Position numbers and translations under genes: made by a program. DNA of 64,000 nucleotides from Robbsia betulipollinis (GTDB taxonomy: Bacteria > Pseudomonadota > Gammaproteobacteria > Burkholderiales > Burkholderiaceae), in the NCBI RefSeq assembly GCF_026624755.1, contig NZ_JAPMXC010000001.1:1646365-1710364 (forward strand). The letters run 5' to 3'. The stretch's first letter is position 1; the number at the start of each line of letters is the position of its first letter. Of this stretch, positions 54,654 through 62,766 are shown in pieces. The notes beneath the pieces were generated by a model. The model saw only the letters and a list, made by a program, of their open reading frames with translations. It was not told the origin of the DNA and made no database searches.

Positions 54654-55343
54654 ATGCCGTTATCGATGATCTTCCTTCCTGCAATGCCTTGCGATGGCAG
54701 GATGTACGCCGCCCAGGTCGATGGCTTGCGGGACCTGGTCTCGCCCGCCGTGCAGGTGCTGGACCGCGAGACGTTCACCGAAAGCGCGAACGTACTGTTG
54801 GCGTCCGCGCCTGAACGCTTCATCCTGGCGGGCACAGCCTATGGCGGATGTCTGGCGATGGAGGTATTGGCGCGGGCGCCGCAGCGCGTCGCGGGCCTGT
54901 GGCTCATGAACTGCCAGCCAGGGGCGCATCCATACCCCGATCGCGTTCGCGCGACAAGTCGCCGGATTCGCCAGGGCGAACACGACGCCGTCATCGCGGA
55001 GTTCACGCGTGATGCCATTCCTGAGGAAGACGGGGTGTCGCGCGCAATGTTCGTCACGATGGCGCGCGACGCGGGCGCCGAATCGTTTGCCCGGCAGTCC
55101 GACGCGACGCTGACGCGCGCCGACCGCTGGCCGACGCTGGCGGCCAGCACGGTTCCGACGCTGTTGATCTGGGGCGAAGTCGACCGTTTCGTGCCGCTCG
55201 AAGTCGGAAGGCGTATCGCTCGAAGAATGCCGCATGCGCGCTTCGCATCGCTGCCTGGTTGCGGGCACTTCCCGACGCTGGAGCGCGCGGCAATATGTAC
55301 GGAAATCGCGCGGGATTGGCTTCGCGACGCCGGGCTGTCCTGA
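54654..55343 (+). CDS. Alpha/beta-hydrolase-fold protein without the nucleophilic Ser
   Basis: A 229-residue alpha/beta-hydrolase-fold protein. The acid-containing strand is TLLIWGEVDRFVPLEVGRRI and the catalytic His segment is SLPGCGHFPTLE. The nucleophile elbow, usually GxSxG, reads LAGTAYGGCLAME: the Ser is replaced by Ala (codon GCC). It may be catalytically inactive, or use a non-hydrolytic mechanism. It lies 70 bp after the LysR gene on the same strand; relation to it is unclear. Confidence 0.8.
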   Translation: MPLSMIFLPAMPCDGRMYAAQVDGLRDLVSPAVQVLDRETFTESANVLLASAPERFILAGTAYGGCLAMEVLARAPQRVAGLWLMNCQPGAHPYPDRVRATSRRIRQGEHDAVIAEFTRDAIPEEDGVSRAMFVTMARDAGAESFARQSDATLTRADRWPTLAASTVPTLLIWGEVDRFVPLEVGRRIARRMPHARFASLPGCGHFPTLERAAICTEIARDWLRDAGLS

Positions 55344-55423
55344 GACGAATCGTTTCGTGGGTGCCGGGAAGCGGGACGGACGATCATGTCCGTCAGAATC
55401 AGCGGCACGCTTGCGCGTAGGGA

Positions 55424-55576
55424 GCGCGTGTCGTGGGTCGGCGTACCGATAACAATATTATCGTCGCTCCTGCACTGTGTAATATCGGATCAACGCGGCA
55501 CGGCCCGTGTGCCGTTACGCCGAAGAGTGGCTGCCGCCGTATCCGCAGGCGGGACCGCTCGTGCCGGTGCTGGAGG
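55424..55576 (+). pseudogene. Deleted LysR paralogue remnant
   Basis: The first part (to about 55519) is clearly similar to the region just before the LysR gene (53531-53628), including GTGCCGTTACGC against GCGCCGTTACGC. It then jumps directly to sequence similar to 54404-54459, coding EEWLPPYPQAGPLVPVLE against EEWLAPYLQAGQLVPVLE. About 775 bp, including the whole DNA-binding domain, is missing. The two copies differ at many positions, so the duplication is not recent. Confidence 0.7.
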
Positions 55577-55715
55577 CAACGATACCCAGTGCATGGGCGA
55601 TGAAAGAACTGTCGCCCGTTTCAAAAGCGTCAGCCATGAATGCGGCGATGGCTTCATCGCTGTCCAGCAATTCGGCTGCATCGAACGGGATGAGCTTTGC
55701 GTCTTCCTTGATCAT
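55577..55715 (-). pseudogene. Antitoxin N-terminal fragment (HigA-like)
   Basis: On the minus strand MIKEDAKLIPFDAAELLDSD then EAIAAFMADAFETGDSSFIA and HALGIVAS match the start of HigA-like addiction-module antidote proteins. A GGAGA Shine-Dalgarno is still present. Homology stops at the junction with the LysR remnant, so the helix-turn-helix part is lost. No toxin gene remains nearby. Confidence 0.65.
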
Positions 55716-55858
55716 TTTGCTGTCTCCATGCATTTGCAAGGGCCTTGGCGTTCGCGATATCGTCCAGGTTGCATACTTCCGTCACCGCCGGGACACGGCA
55801 TGCGGCCATCACGGTCACGCGCGCCGATCGACCTTTCGCATGCAGTGTCGCCGGCCGT

Positions 55859-56353
55859 TCAATCGATCGGCACGATGACGCTCGACAACCCGATTGTACC
55901 GCCCTCGATCACGCGCGCGGTGATCCCGCCGAAACCGCGCACCGCGTTGTAGCCGCCCGTGCCCAGGATCTCCTCCATTCGCGAGCAGGGGTGACATTCG
56001 CCGCTGGCCTCCAGGATCGCGTCGCCAATGCGAAAACGCCGCGCTTTCAGGGCCAGGAGGTTGATGCCGGACGTGACGATGTTGCGGCGCAGGTCGAGCG
56101 GCGACACGGCGTCTTTTCCGAGATGACTGGCGATGGCAGCCAGGCTTTCGGCCTGGATCAGGGTGACCTGCCGGTTGCCGCCGACCCGGCCGTAGCGGTC
56201 GCCTTCGAGCCCGTTGCCCGCCCGCGCCGCGACGGTATCGACCACCCGCAACGGTTCGCGGCGTACCGCGCGCAGCCCCAGCCAGACGACCTTGCCCGGG
56301 TGCACGGGCGCCAGCATCAATTTCGCGATGGGGGATTCGGGATTCAGGGGCAT
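55859..56353 (-). CDS. MOSC domain protein
   Basis: A 164-residue stand-alone MOSC (molybdenum cofactor sulphurase C-terminal) domain of the YiiM type. The conserved sulphur-carrying Cys is in SGECHPCSRMEEIL, and GNGLEGDRYGRVGGNRQVTL is the typical core. Such proteins handle sulphur for molybdenum enzymes or reduce N-hydroxylated compounds. The ATG at 56353 gives a normal domain start; the frame open upstream is longer but unlike the family. The gene is separate from the molybdenum hydroxylase genes at 3.7-12.8 kb. Confidence 0.9.
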   Translation of the reverse strand: MPLNPESPIAKLMLAPVHPGKVVWLGLRAVRREPLRVVDTVAARAGNGLEGDRYGRVGGNRQVTLIQAESLAAIASHLGKDAVSPLDLRRNIVTSGINLLALKARRFRIGDAILEASGECHPCSRMEEILGTGGYNAVRGFGGITARVIEGGTIGLSSVIVPID

Positions 56354-56495
56354 GGTCTGGGCGGGCAGGGGATGGGTCGGATCCGATTCATGGATGATTC
56401 TAATACGTCGTTCGTGGACGGCGTGCGGTGCGTTGCCTGCTCGCCGCGCGGACGGCCGGCCCGACGCTGCCTTCAGCGCCGTGACGCCGGGAATG

Positions 56496-57725
56496 TTACG
56501 CAGCCCTGTCGTCTCCGGTGAAGTCCACGGCCAGATAACGCTCCACCAGGCACGACCAGAATGCCGCACCCACCACCAGGTTGGCGTCGTTGAAGTCGTA
56601 GTGCGGGTTGTGCAGCATGCTGCCCGCGTCGGCCAGGCCGTTGCCGATCCGCACCAGACAGCCCGGGCGGGCCTCCAGCATGTAGGCGAAGTCCTCGCTG
56701 CCGGTCAGACGGTCCATCTGTTCGACGACGTTCTCGGCGCCCACCAGTTCCTTGGCCACGGCGATGGCGAACGCGGTCTCGTCCGGCGCGTTGCGCACCA
56801 CCGGGTAACCGGCGACGTAGTCGATCTCGGCCGTCACGCCGAAGCTCTCGGCCTGCGCCTCGGCGAGCGCGACGATGCGTTCCTTCAGCAGCGCGCGCAC
56901 CGCCGGGTCGAAGGAGCGCACGCTCAGACCCAGCTGCACCTCGTTCGGAATGACGTTCAGCGCCTGGCCGCCCTGCAGTTTGCCGATGGTGACGACGGCG
57001 GTCTGGGCCGGGTCGATGTTGCGCGAGACCACCGTCTGCAATGCCATGATCAGGCTCGCCGCGGCCACCACCGGGTCGCGCGCCAGGTGCGGCCGGGCGG
57101 CATGGCCGCCGACGCCGCGCAGGGTGATGAAGACGCGATCGCCCGCCGCCATGAATTCGCCGCTGCGAAACAGCATCTGACCGCTCGGCTTGCCGGGGTG
57201 GTTGTGCATCGCGAACACGGCGTCGCAGGGAAAGCGTTCGAACAGGCCCTCGGCGAGCATGCGTTTCGCGCCGCTGTCGAAGCCGCGCTCCTCGGCGGGC
57301 TGGAAGATCAGATGGACGGTACCGTCGAAGCGGCGCGTGGCGGCGAGATGACGCGCCGCGCCCAGCAGCATCGTCGTGTGCCCGTCGTGTCCGCACGCAT
57401 GCATGCGCCCCGGGGTCCGGCTGGCGTGCGCGAAGGTGTTGGCCTCGTGGATCGGCAGCGCGTCGAGGTCGGCGCGGATGCCGATCGCGCGGCGCCCGGT
57501 GCCCGCCGAGAGCGAGGCGACCAGACCCGTGCCGGCGATGCCGGTGCTGACCGCATAGCCATATTCGGCGAGACGCGCGGCGACGCTCGACGCGGTCGCG
57601 TGCTCCTCGAACGCGAGCTCGGGCGTCTGGTGGAAGTGATGCCGCAGCGCGACCAGATCGGCGTGGAGCGGCGCGACCTCGTCGAGCGTCGTGAAGCGGG
57701 GGGATGCGTGGGTGGCGGCTGTCAT
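56496..57725 (-). CDS. M20 family amidohydrolase (hippurate hydrolase type)
   Basis: A 409-residue metal-dependent amidohydrolase of the M20D group. Metal-binding elements are MHACGHDGHTTMLLGAARHL (His, Cys), FQPAEERGFDSGAKRML (Glu-Glu), AMHNHPGKPSG and the C-terminal NPHYDFND. A dimerisation lid domain (ITLRGVGGHAARPHLARDPV) is present. It probably removes acyl groups from amino acids. It follows an MFS gene on the same strand by about 200 bp, so a transporter-hydrolase pairing is likely. Confidence 0.93.
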   Translation of the reverse strand: MTAATHASPRFTTLDEVAPLHADLVALRHHFHQTPELAFEEHATASSVAARLAEYGYAVSTGIAGTGLVASLSAGTGRRAIGIRADLDALPIHEANTFAHASRTPGRMHACGHDGHTTMLLGAARHLAATRRFDGTVHLIFQPAEERGFDSGAKRMLAEGLFERFPCDAVFAMHNHPGKPSGQMLFRSGEFMAAGDRVFITLRGVGGHAARPHLARDPVVAAASLIMALQTVVSRNIDPAQTAVVTIGKLQGGQALNVIPNEVQLGLSVRSFDPAVRALLKERIVALAEAQAESFGVTAEIDYVAGYPVVRNAPDETAFAIAVAKELVGAENVVEQMDRLTGSEDFAYMLEARPGCLVRIGNGLADAGSMLHNPHYDFNDANLVVGAAFWSCLVERYLAVDFTGDDRAA

Positions 57726-57922
57726 GCGAGAAGGCTCGAAAGTGGCGCCGGACCGGAGGCCGGCGCATGGGCGCGAGGGGAAGCGGCCGTGCCTGCCGCG
57801 GCGCGTGCCTCGGCGCGTGCCTCGGTTGCCTCGACGGCGACGGCGGGGCCTGGCGCCAGGATAAGCGAAGATCGGGCACGTTCAATGGCCGTTTATCGAT
57901 TGCCCGACTCAGATTGCCTGAC

Positions 57923-59233
57923 TCAGTCCGGGCGCATCCCGGCGTGGCGACTCACGAGCACCGTGGCGAGCGACAGCAGCGTCAGCCCCGCCGCCAGCGC
58001 CGCGACGCCCGAGGGGCCGTAACGCTGGAGCAGCACCGTCGCCACCAGCGGCGCGAGTCCGCCGACGATCGCGGTCGACAATTCCCGGCCGAGCGCCACG
58101 CCGCTGGTGCGCATCGCCGCCGGAAAGGGCGCCGAATACAATGCCCCCTGCACGGCCAGCAGCGCGTTGACGCCGATACCGATGGCGAACACCATCGACA
58201 GGGCGATGAGCCAGGGGTTGCGGGTGTTCAGCATCGGGAAGTAGGCGAGGCCGCCCAGCAGGCAAAAAACGAGCGCGCCGATGAAGAAGCGCCGCGTGCC
58301 GATGCGGTCCGCCCAGGCGCCGAACAACGGGGCGGTGACCATCGCGACCGCCGCGGCGAGCCACGTTCCCTGCAGCGCGACGGCGCGGCCCATGCCGAGC
58401 ACGTCGGTGATGTAATAGATCGCGAAGGTCAGGTACAGGTAGCCGAGGCCGGCCTGCGCGCACTGCGCGCCGGCGACGAAGGCCACGCCGCGCCATTCCC
58501 GGCGCAGGAGTTCGCGGGTGGGATGACGCAGCAGCGTGTGCGTGGCCCGCGCCTGCTCGAAGGTGGCGGACTCGGCGAGATGGCGGCGAATCCAGAAGCC
58601 GGCGACCAGCAACAGCCCGCTGAGCAGGAACGGAATGCGCCAGCCCCAGTGGACGAAATCCGGTCCGGCCCATTTCGAGAAAACGGCCAGCGCGCCGGAG
58701 GCCAGCAGCAGCCCCAGGTACAGGCCGGCGGCCGGATACGCGCCGCGCAGGCCGCGGCGCGCGTCGGGTCCGCTCTCCACCGCGTACACCGCGGCGACGG
58801 CGTATTCCGCGCCGGCGCCCACGCCCTGCAGGATGCGCAGCACCATCAGCGCGAGCGGCGCGGCGATGCCCACGTGCGCATAGGTGGGCAACAGCCCCAT
58901 CAGGAAACTGCTGCCGCCGGTCAGGAACAGGATGCCCACCAGCACCTGCTTGCGCCCGAAGCGGTCCGACAGATTGGCGAGCAGCATGCCTCCCAGCGGT
59001 CGTGCCAGGAAGCCGATCGCGAAGGTGGCGAAGGCGGCGATCGTCGCCACCGAGCGGTCGACGTTCGGAAAGAAGTTGACCGTCATCACGCTGCCGACCA
59101 GCAGCCCGTAGAGGAAGAAGTCGTACCATTCGAGCGCGCTGCCGACGATCACGGCCGCCGCCGCGCGTAGCGTGCCACCTGGCGCGCCATCCGGCGTGCC
59201 ATTCGGCGCTGGTGCCTTGCCTGCCGCGGCCAT
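57923..59233 (-). CDS. MFS transporter, metabolite:H+ symporter type
   Basis: A 436-residue major facilitator of the MHS type. TM1 reads VGSALEWYDFFLYGLLVGSV, the hallmark of the ProP/KgtP/ShiA group, and the loop motif is LANLSDRFGRKQVLV, followed by GVGAGAEYAVAAVYAVES. These import organic acids, osmolytes or shikimate. The ATG at 59233 has GGGAGG five bases upstream; an earlier start at 59299 is not supported. Its substrate could be that of the M20 hydrolase downstream. Confidence 0.88.
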   Translation of the reverse strand: MAAAGKAPAPNGTPDGAPGGTLRAAAAVIVGSALEWYDFFLYGLLVGSVMTVNFFPNVDRSVATIAAFATFAIGFLARPLGGMLLANLSDRFGRKQVLVGILFLTGGSSFLMGLLPTYAHVGIAAPLALMVLRILQGVGAGAEYAVAAVYAVESGPDARRGLRGAYPAAGLYLGLLLASGALAVFSKWAGPDFVHWGWRIPFLLSGLLLVAGFWIRRHLAESATFEQARATHTLLRHPTRELLRREWRGVAFVAGAQCAQAGLGYLYLTFAIYYITDVLGMGRAVALQGTWLAAAVAMVTAPLFGAWADRIGTRRFFIGALVFCLLGGLAYFPMLNTRNPWLIALSMVFAIGIGVNALLAVQGALYSAPFPAAMRTSGVALGRELSTAIVGGLAPLVATVLLQRYGPSGVAALAAGLTLLSLATVLVSRHAGMRPD

Positions 59234-59420
59234 GCCATCCTCCCGTTTTGATCTGCCAGCAAGATAGCAGAGTCCTCGCGATTCGGGGGAGGGGAGCATT
59301 ATCGGAGCGCCATTCGATGCGGGACCGATCCGCCGCGCGTGGCATGCTTGATGACGACGGTAATGAAGCGCATGCGTTGGCGACCCGGGCCGACGCGCGC
59401 CCGGGCGGGCACGTCACCCG

Positions 59421-60866
59421 TCAGGCGTTGCCCATGTCGATCGTCAGGTGATGACTGTCGCTCACGCGTACCGCGTTGTTGTCGTCGGGCAGCACGTAGG
59501 CGGTGGAATTGCCGATCGACTGGTCCAGGTAATTGACGGCGTTCTGGTTGGTGCCGCCGGTAAACCACTGCGGCGCGTCGATCACTTTCTGGCCGGCGCT
59601 ATCGGTCGTGACCACGTCGGACGGTGCGTCGCCCAGCACGCTCTTGTCGGTGCCGGCCGTCGTGCCGTCGTCGGCGGTCATCTTGATCGACGCGTTGCGG
59701 CCCGGGATGTCGCTTTCGTCGAACCAGACCTTGCCGGTGCTTTGCTCGAAATTGATTTCGCCCCAGTTCGCCTTGTCCTGGGTGCTGCCATCGAATTTCT
59801 GCACGCGGCCCTGCCAGTCCGCCGGCATCGACACCTGCGCGGTGCCGCCCGCCGGAATCGTCAGTTGCGCGTCGGCGCCGTCGAAACTGGGATTGGTGCC
59901 GGAAGACAGATTCCTGAAGAACGCCACGGTCATCGGTTCGTCCGTGGTGTTGTTGATCGTGAGGCTATTCGGACCGCCGCCGTCGACCGAGGCGGTCTGC
60001 GTGGCGGAAGTGGCGGCGGCGGTGGAAGTGGCGGCGCTCGTGGCGCTGGCGGTGTTGCTGGTGGCGGTACTCGTGGTGCTGGAAGCGGCGCTCTTCACGG
60101 CGGTACTCGGGATGGTGTCCGGCGCGCTGTCCAGGTCGCTGTCCGAGCCATAGCCCGAATCGTCATCCGAATCGCTCGCCAGGCCGTCGGGATCACTGTC
60201 CAGGCTGTCGCCGGCATCACCGTCCGAATCGCTTGCCAGGCTGTCGAGGTCGCTGTCCAGGCTATCGCCGTAATCGCTATCCGAATCGCTCGCCGAGCTA
60301 TCGAGGTCGCTGTCCAGGCCGTCGTCCACATCGCTATCCGAGTCGCCGGATAGGCTGTCGAGGTCGCTATCCAGGCTATCCCCCGCATCACTGTCCGAGT
60401 CGCCGGCCAGGCTGTCCAGATCGCTGTCCGAGTCATAGCCTGAATCGCTGTCCAGATCGTTGTCCGAGCTGTTGCTCGAATCGCCGTCCAGATAGCTCTG
60501 CAGTTTTTCCAGATCGCGTTCGAGTTTTTTCAGAACGCTTTTCAGGCTGCCGCCCGATGCGTCATCCGTACCGTCGTCCAGCCCACCGTCGGTGCTGTCG
60601 GTGGCGGTGGTCGCGGGGGTCGTGCTTCCGGACGTCGACCAACTCGGGTCGTCGAGCGCGGACGAGCGCCACTGCGCATTGTCCGAGGACGACACGCCCG
60701 CGGCCGACGGCGTTTTCGCCGATGCGGTGACCGACGCGGAAATCCGGGCCATCAGCGCCTTGAGCGCCTGGTCGACCTGCGAGAACGTGTCTTGCAGCGA
60801 CGTGGTGGACGACGTCTGGTCGAAGTCGGTTTGCGACGTCGTGCCGGTATTGATCTGTAGGGCCAT
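59421..60866 (-). CDS. Type III-associated secreted protein with Ser-Asp repeats (harpin-like), unidentified
   Basis: A 481-residue, Ser/Thr/Asp-rich, Cys-free, hydrophilic protein without a Sec signal, the profile of type III secreted harpins and effectors. The N-terminal part ([20 protein letters not shown]) has two short amphipathic helices ([14 protein letters not shown] and [19 protein letters not shown]). Residues 146-250 are five 19-residue Ser-Asp repeats plus a partial one. A Thr/Ser/Ala linker leads to a beta-rich domain from about 300 ([53 protein letters not shown]) which I cannot assign. Two chaperone-like genes lie upstream, as does a TTCG-N16-TTCG box 137 bp before the ATG. It could be an effector, a harpin or a surface adhesin. 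Confidence 0.75.
   Translation of the reverse strand: MALQINTGTTSQTDFDQTSSTTSLQDTFSQVDQALKALMARISASVTASAKTPSAAGVSSSDNAQWRSSALDDPSWSTSGSTTPATTATDSTDGGLDDGTDDASGGSLKSVLKKLERDLEKLQSYLDGDSSNSSDNDLDSDSGYDSDSDLDSLAGDSDSDAGDSLDSDLDSLSGDSDSDVDDGLDSDLDSSASDSDSDYGDSLDSDLDSLASDSDGDAGDSLDSDPDGLASDSDDDSGYGSDSDLDSAPDTIPSTAVKSAASSTTSTATSNTASATSAATSTAAATSATQTASVDGGGPNSLTINNTTDEPMTVAFFRNLSSGTNPSFDGADAQLTIPAGGTAQVSMPADWQGRVQKFDGSTQDKANWGEINFEQSTGKVWFDESDIPGRNASIKMTADDGTTAGTDKSVLGDAPSDVVTTDSAGQKVIDAPQWFTGGTNQNAVNYLDQSIGNSTAYVLPDDNNAVRVSDSHHLTIDMGNA
60117..60431 (-). repeat. 57-bp tandem repeats (19-residue Ser-Asp units)
   Basis: Five 57-bp units and a 30-bp partial unit, in frame within the gene at 59421-60866. 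The protein unit is close to [19 protein letters not shown], with copies starting at residues 146, 165, 184, 203 and 222. Copies have diverged at several positions. The run is strongly acidic and could bind calcium. Confidence 0.9.
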
Positions 60867-61002
60867 GGCATTGTTCCCGGGGTGAACGGCGGGGTGAATG
60901 GTATCGGCCGTGCCAGTCGGGTCGACCCGGGCATGGAACAGCGATCCTCGAGCATCGAGTGTCGAGTGTCGTGCGACACGCGCATGGATTCGCGCGTTCA
61001 TA

Positions 61003-61026
61003 CGAAGCAGCTACAGCGAAAACGAA
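61003..61026 (-). promoter_or_regulatory. hrpII/PIP-like box (TTCG-N16-TTCG)
   Basis: On the minus strand TTCG is followed after exactly 16 bases by a second TTCG, the pattern bound by HrpB/HrpX-type AraC regulators in Ralstonia, Burkholderia and Xanthomonas type III genes. It lies 137 bp before the Ser-Asp repeat gene and reads towards it. No convincing -10 element is seen at the usual distance. One or two such matches are expected by chance in a window this size, so its position is the main support. Confidence 0.55.
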
Positions 61027-61118
61027 GCAAATTGCCTCGTGCTCGGGCAAACCACCGGCCTTCCCGGTGCGCCCCGGCAGCACCGACCGCGCGTTGCGGG
61101 AAGTCCGGCGGCACGGCA

Positions 61119-61622
61119 TCAGCGCCATGTCGCCGCTTCGCTGTCCGAGCCCTGCGGCGCCTCGTTGAGCAGCCGCTGCAAGCGACGCGTCGCGACGATC
61201 TCGGTGGCCAACGTGGCGCTCGTGAGACCGCGCGCGCCCAGCACCCGGTGCAGCACCAGCCAGCCCTTCGCATTGCAGCCGAGCGCCGCGCCGAACGTGG
61301 CCAGCAGATCGCCGGCTTGCTTGAGCAGGGCGCCCGCGTCGGACAAGGTCATGGCGTTCAGGTCGTAGCCCGCCTCGGCGCTGATCAGCACGCCGGCTTC
61401 CCGCCCCGCGCCGAAATAGGGGCCGACCCACGTCGGCGTCACCGCCACGATCGCGCCCTCGACCACCAGCATGCCGTCGAGGCTTGCGTAGTGCGCGTCC
61501 CGCGTCAGGATTTCGAAGGCATCCCGCGTAACCTGCCGCATGCGTGCCTGCGCCTCCTCCAGGGATTCCCTCGGCGTCGCGTGTTTCGTGGACGAACAAG
61601 TGCAGATCAAGCGCGAATCCAC
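61119..61622 (-). CDS. Putative type III secretion chaperone or accessory protein
   Basis: A 167-residue protein overlapping the end of the CesT-like chaperone gene by 16 bases. I do not recognise it firmly. Segments such as YASLDGMLVVEGAIVAVTPT, GVLISAEAGYDLNAMTLSDA and LVLHRVLGARGLTSATLATE have the alternating strand-helix pattern of small class I secretion chaperones. The start is GTG at 61622; an ATG at 61541 with GGAGGAGG eleven bases upstream is an alternative. It precedes the Ser-Asp repeat gene and may serve it. Confidence 0.6.
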   Translation of the reverse strand: MDSRLICTCSSTKHATPRESLEEAQARMRQVTRDAFEILTRDAHYASLDGMLVVEGAIVAVTPTWVGPYFGAGREAGVLISAEAGYDLNAMTLSDAGALLKQAGDLLATFGAALGCNAKGWLVLHRVLGARGLTSATLATEIVATRRLQRLLNEAPQGSDSEAATWR

Positions 61623-62062
61623 GTATAGGCGCCGCTCGCGATGTTATCGAACATCTCGTCGGAGGATTCGAGGATGTTGTTTTTCCAGTAGCGGCCGTGT
61701 TCCGCGTAATGGTCGAGCAATTCGCCGAGGTAGATCCCGTCGACGTCGTCGCTCAGCGGCACGCGCAACAACAGAATGATGCCGCCGGTGTCGGGGTCCA
61801 GGCCCAGTTGCGCCTGGTCCTGCGCGTAAATGAGAAGATTGGATTCCAGCAGCAGCCGGAAGATGCGCAGGGTGCGCCCGCTGCCGACGATGCCGTATTC
61901 GAAATTAAGATAGATGGCGTCCGGGTCTTCCTCGAAAAAATCGATGGCGACGTCGAAGCCGTTGGCCTGGAGTTTGCCTGCCTCGACGATCGCGTCCACG
62001 CCCGGAATGTCAAGCACTCCACATAGTTCGGCGATCAGATCGTTGCGGCGCTCGAGACTCAT
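61607..62062 (-). CDS. CesT family type III secretion chaperone
   Basis: A 151-residue acidic protein with the class I chaperone pattern: an N-terminal helix (LIAELCGVLDIPGVDAIVEA), a strand pair around VAIDFFEEDPDAIYLNFEYG, then LLLESNLLIYAQDQAQLGLD, and GGIILLLRVPLSDDVDGIYL, where the hydrophobic strand and following helix form the CesT dimer. Such proteins keep an effector unfolded and hand it to the secretion ATPase. It starts a transcription unit just after a strong terminator. No Shine-Dalgarno is visible; a TATACT element lies unusually close to the ATG. Confidence 0.75.
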   Translation of the reverse strand: MSLERRNDLIAELCGVLDIPGVDAIVEAGKLQANGFDVAIDFFEEDPDAIYLNFEYGIVGSGRTLRIFRLLLESNLLIYAQDQAQLGLDPDTGGIILLLRVPLSDDVDGIYLGELLDHYAEHGRYWKNNILESSDEMFDNIASGAYTWIRA

Positions 62063-62095
62063 TGCGTTATGAGTATAAAAAAGAAGAAAAAATCG

Positions 62096-62140
62096 TAAAA
62101 AAACGAGTGGCGCACGGCTTGGGCCGATGTGCCACTCGTT
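62096..62140 (-). terminator. Rho-independent terminator between the type III units
   Basis: AACGAGTGGC (62102-62111) and GCCACTCGTT (62131-62140) form a perfect 10-bp inverted repeat, read on the minus strand into a run of T residues (A at 62097-62103 on the plus strand). It lies about 35 bp after the stop of the 64-residue gene and separates the sctD unit from the chaperone unit. Confidence 0.85.
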
Positions 62141-62173
62141 ACCGGTTTGGCCGGACGGATCCGGCCGACACCA

Positions 62174-62368
62174 TTAGCCTTGCGTGAGCGACTTCGCGTT
62201 CTTCGGGCCGGATTCCTGCAGCTGCATTTCCGTCATCGCGGTGTTGATCGCGTTCTGCGCGACCATGGCGGATTGCATCGCCGCGATGGCCGAGGTTGCG
62301 GTGCTGGCGTCGGAAGCGGTCGCGCCGGCGGTGGTCAAAGCGGAAGTGGTGGTGGTGGACGTGGTCAT
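62174..62368 (-). CDS. Small Ser/Thr/Ala-rich protein of the type III locus
   Basis: A 64-residue protein: a Thr/Ser/Ala-rich N terminus (MTTSTTTTSALTTAGATASD) and one long amphipathic helix (IAAMQSAMVAQNAINTAMTE), then a basic tail ending KSLTQG. Size, composition and position after sctD resemble small secreted pilin or needle-type subunits, but I cannot match it to HrpA, HrpY or SctF. GGAG lies eight bases before the ATG at 62368. The terminator that follows fits a strongly expressed structural protein. Confidence 0.65.
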   Translation of the reverse strand: MTTSTTTTSALTTAGATASDASTATSAIAAMQSAMVAQNAINTAMTEMQLQESGPKNAKSLTQG

Positions 62369-62496
62369 AATCAATCTCCAAAACGATAAAGGACCCGCGA
62401 GGGCAGATGCCGAAAACTCGGCTTTGGAAAAAACGCCGTTACGGGACGCACGGCGGTAAGGCGGCCTCCCCGGTGCGGCGGGCGGCGTGGTGCGAA

Positions 62497-62763
62497 CTAC
62501 GAAGAAACTTTCTCGGCCTGCAGGCGCTGGCAGATCGCCGCGGCCGCCAGCAATCCATCGGCGACGACCTTGCCGGCGCTGCGGACGTGCGCTTCGGGAG
62601 TGGCCGCGCTGGCTTGCGCGATACCCGCCGCCACCCGGTTCAGCTCGTCGATGCCTTCCCGCACGCGCGGGTCGTGGGGATTGCTCGCCGCCAGCGTGAT
62701 GATCTGATCGAGCGTGGCCTGCATCTGCGGCGTGATGTCGGCGATGGCATTGAACATGGTCAT
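62497..62763 (-). CDS. Small helical protein linked to sctD, unidentified
   Basis: An 88-residue, all-helical protein (ITPQMQATLDQIITLAASNP, VREGIDELNRVAAGIAQASA, KVVADGLLAAAAICQRLQAE) starting three bases after the sctD stop, so it is co-translated. I do not recognise it. Its size suits a type III needle, inner-rod or co-chaperone protein, any of which would fit the position. Confidence 0.65.
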   Translation of the reverse strand: MTMFNAIADITPQMQATLDQIITLAASNPHDPRVREGIDELNRVAAGIAQASAATPEAHVRSAGKVVADGLLAAAAICQRLQAEKVSS

Positions 62764-62766
62764 TTT

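Noticed and set aside
54654-55343. Alpha/beta-hydrolase gene considered as nicD (N-formylmaleamate deformylase) to complete the nic pathway
   Set aside because: It is more than 40 kb from the nic cluster, shorter than NicD, and lacks the nucleophilic Ser.
59448-60353. A plus-strand frame of about 300 codons with many Val, Ala and Ile repeats opposite the Ser-Asp gene
   Set aside because: Its repeats are just the antisense of the 57-bp units; no start signal or recognisable domain.
60117-60431. Regularly spaced repeats considered as a CRISPR array
   Set aside because: The units are contiguous with no unique spacers and encode an in-frame protein repeat.
62411-62424. Hairpin GCCGA-AAAC-TCGGC considered as a terminator of the 88-residue gene
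   Set aside because: The stem is only five base pairs and no T-run follows on either strand.
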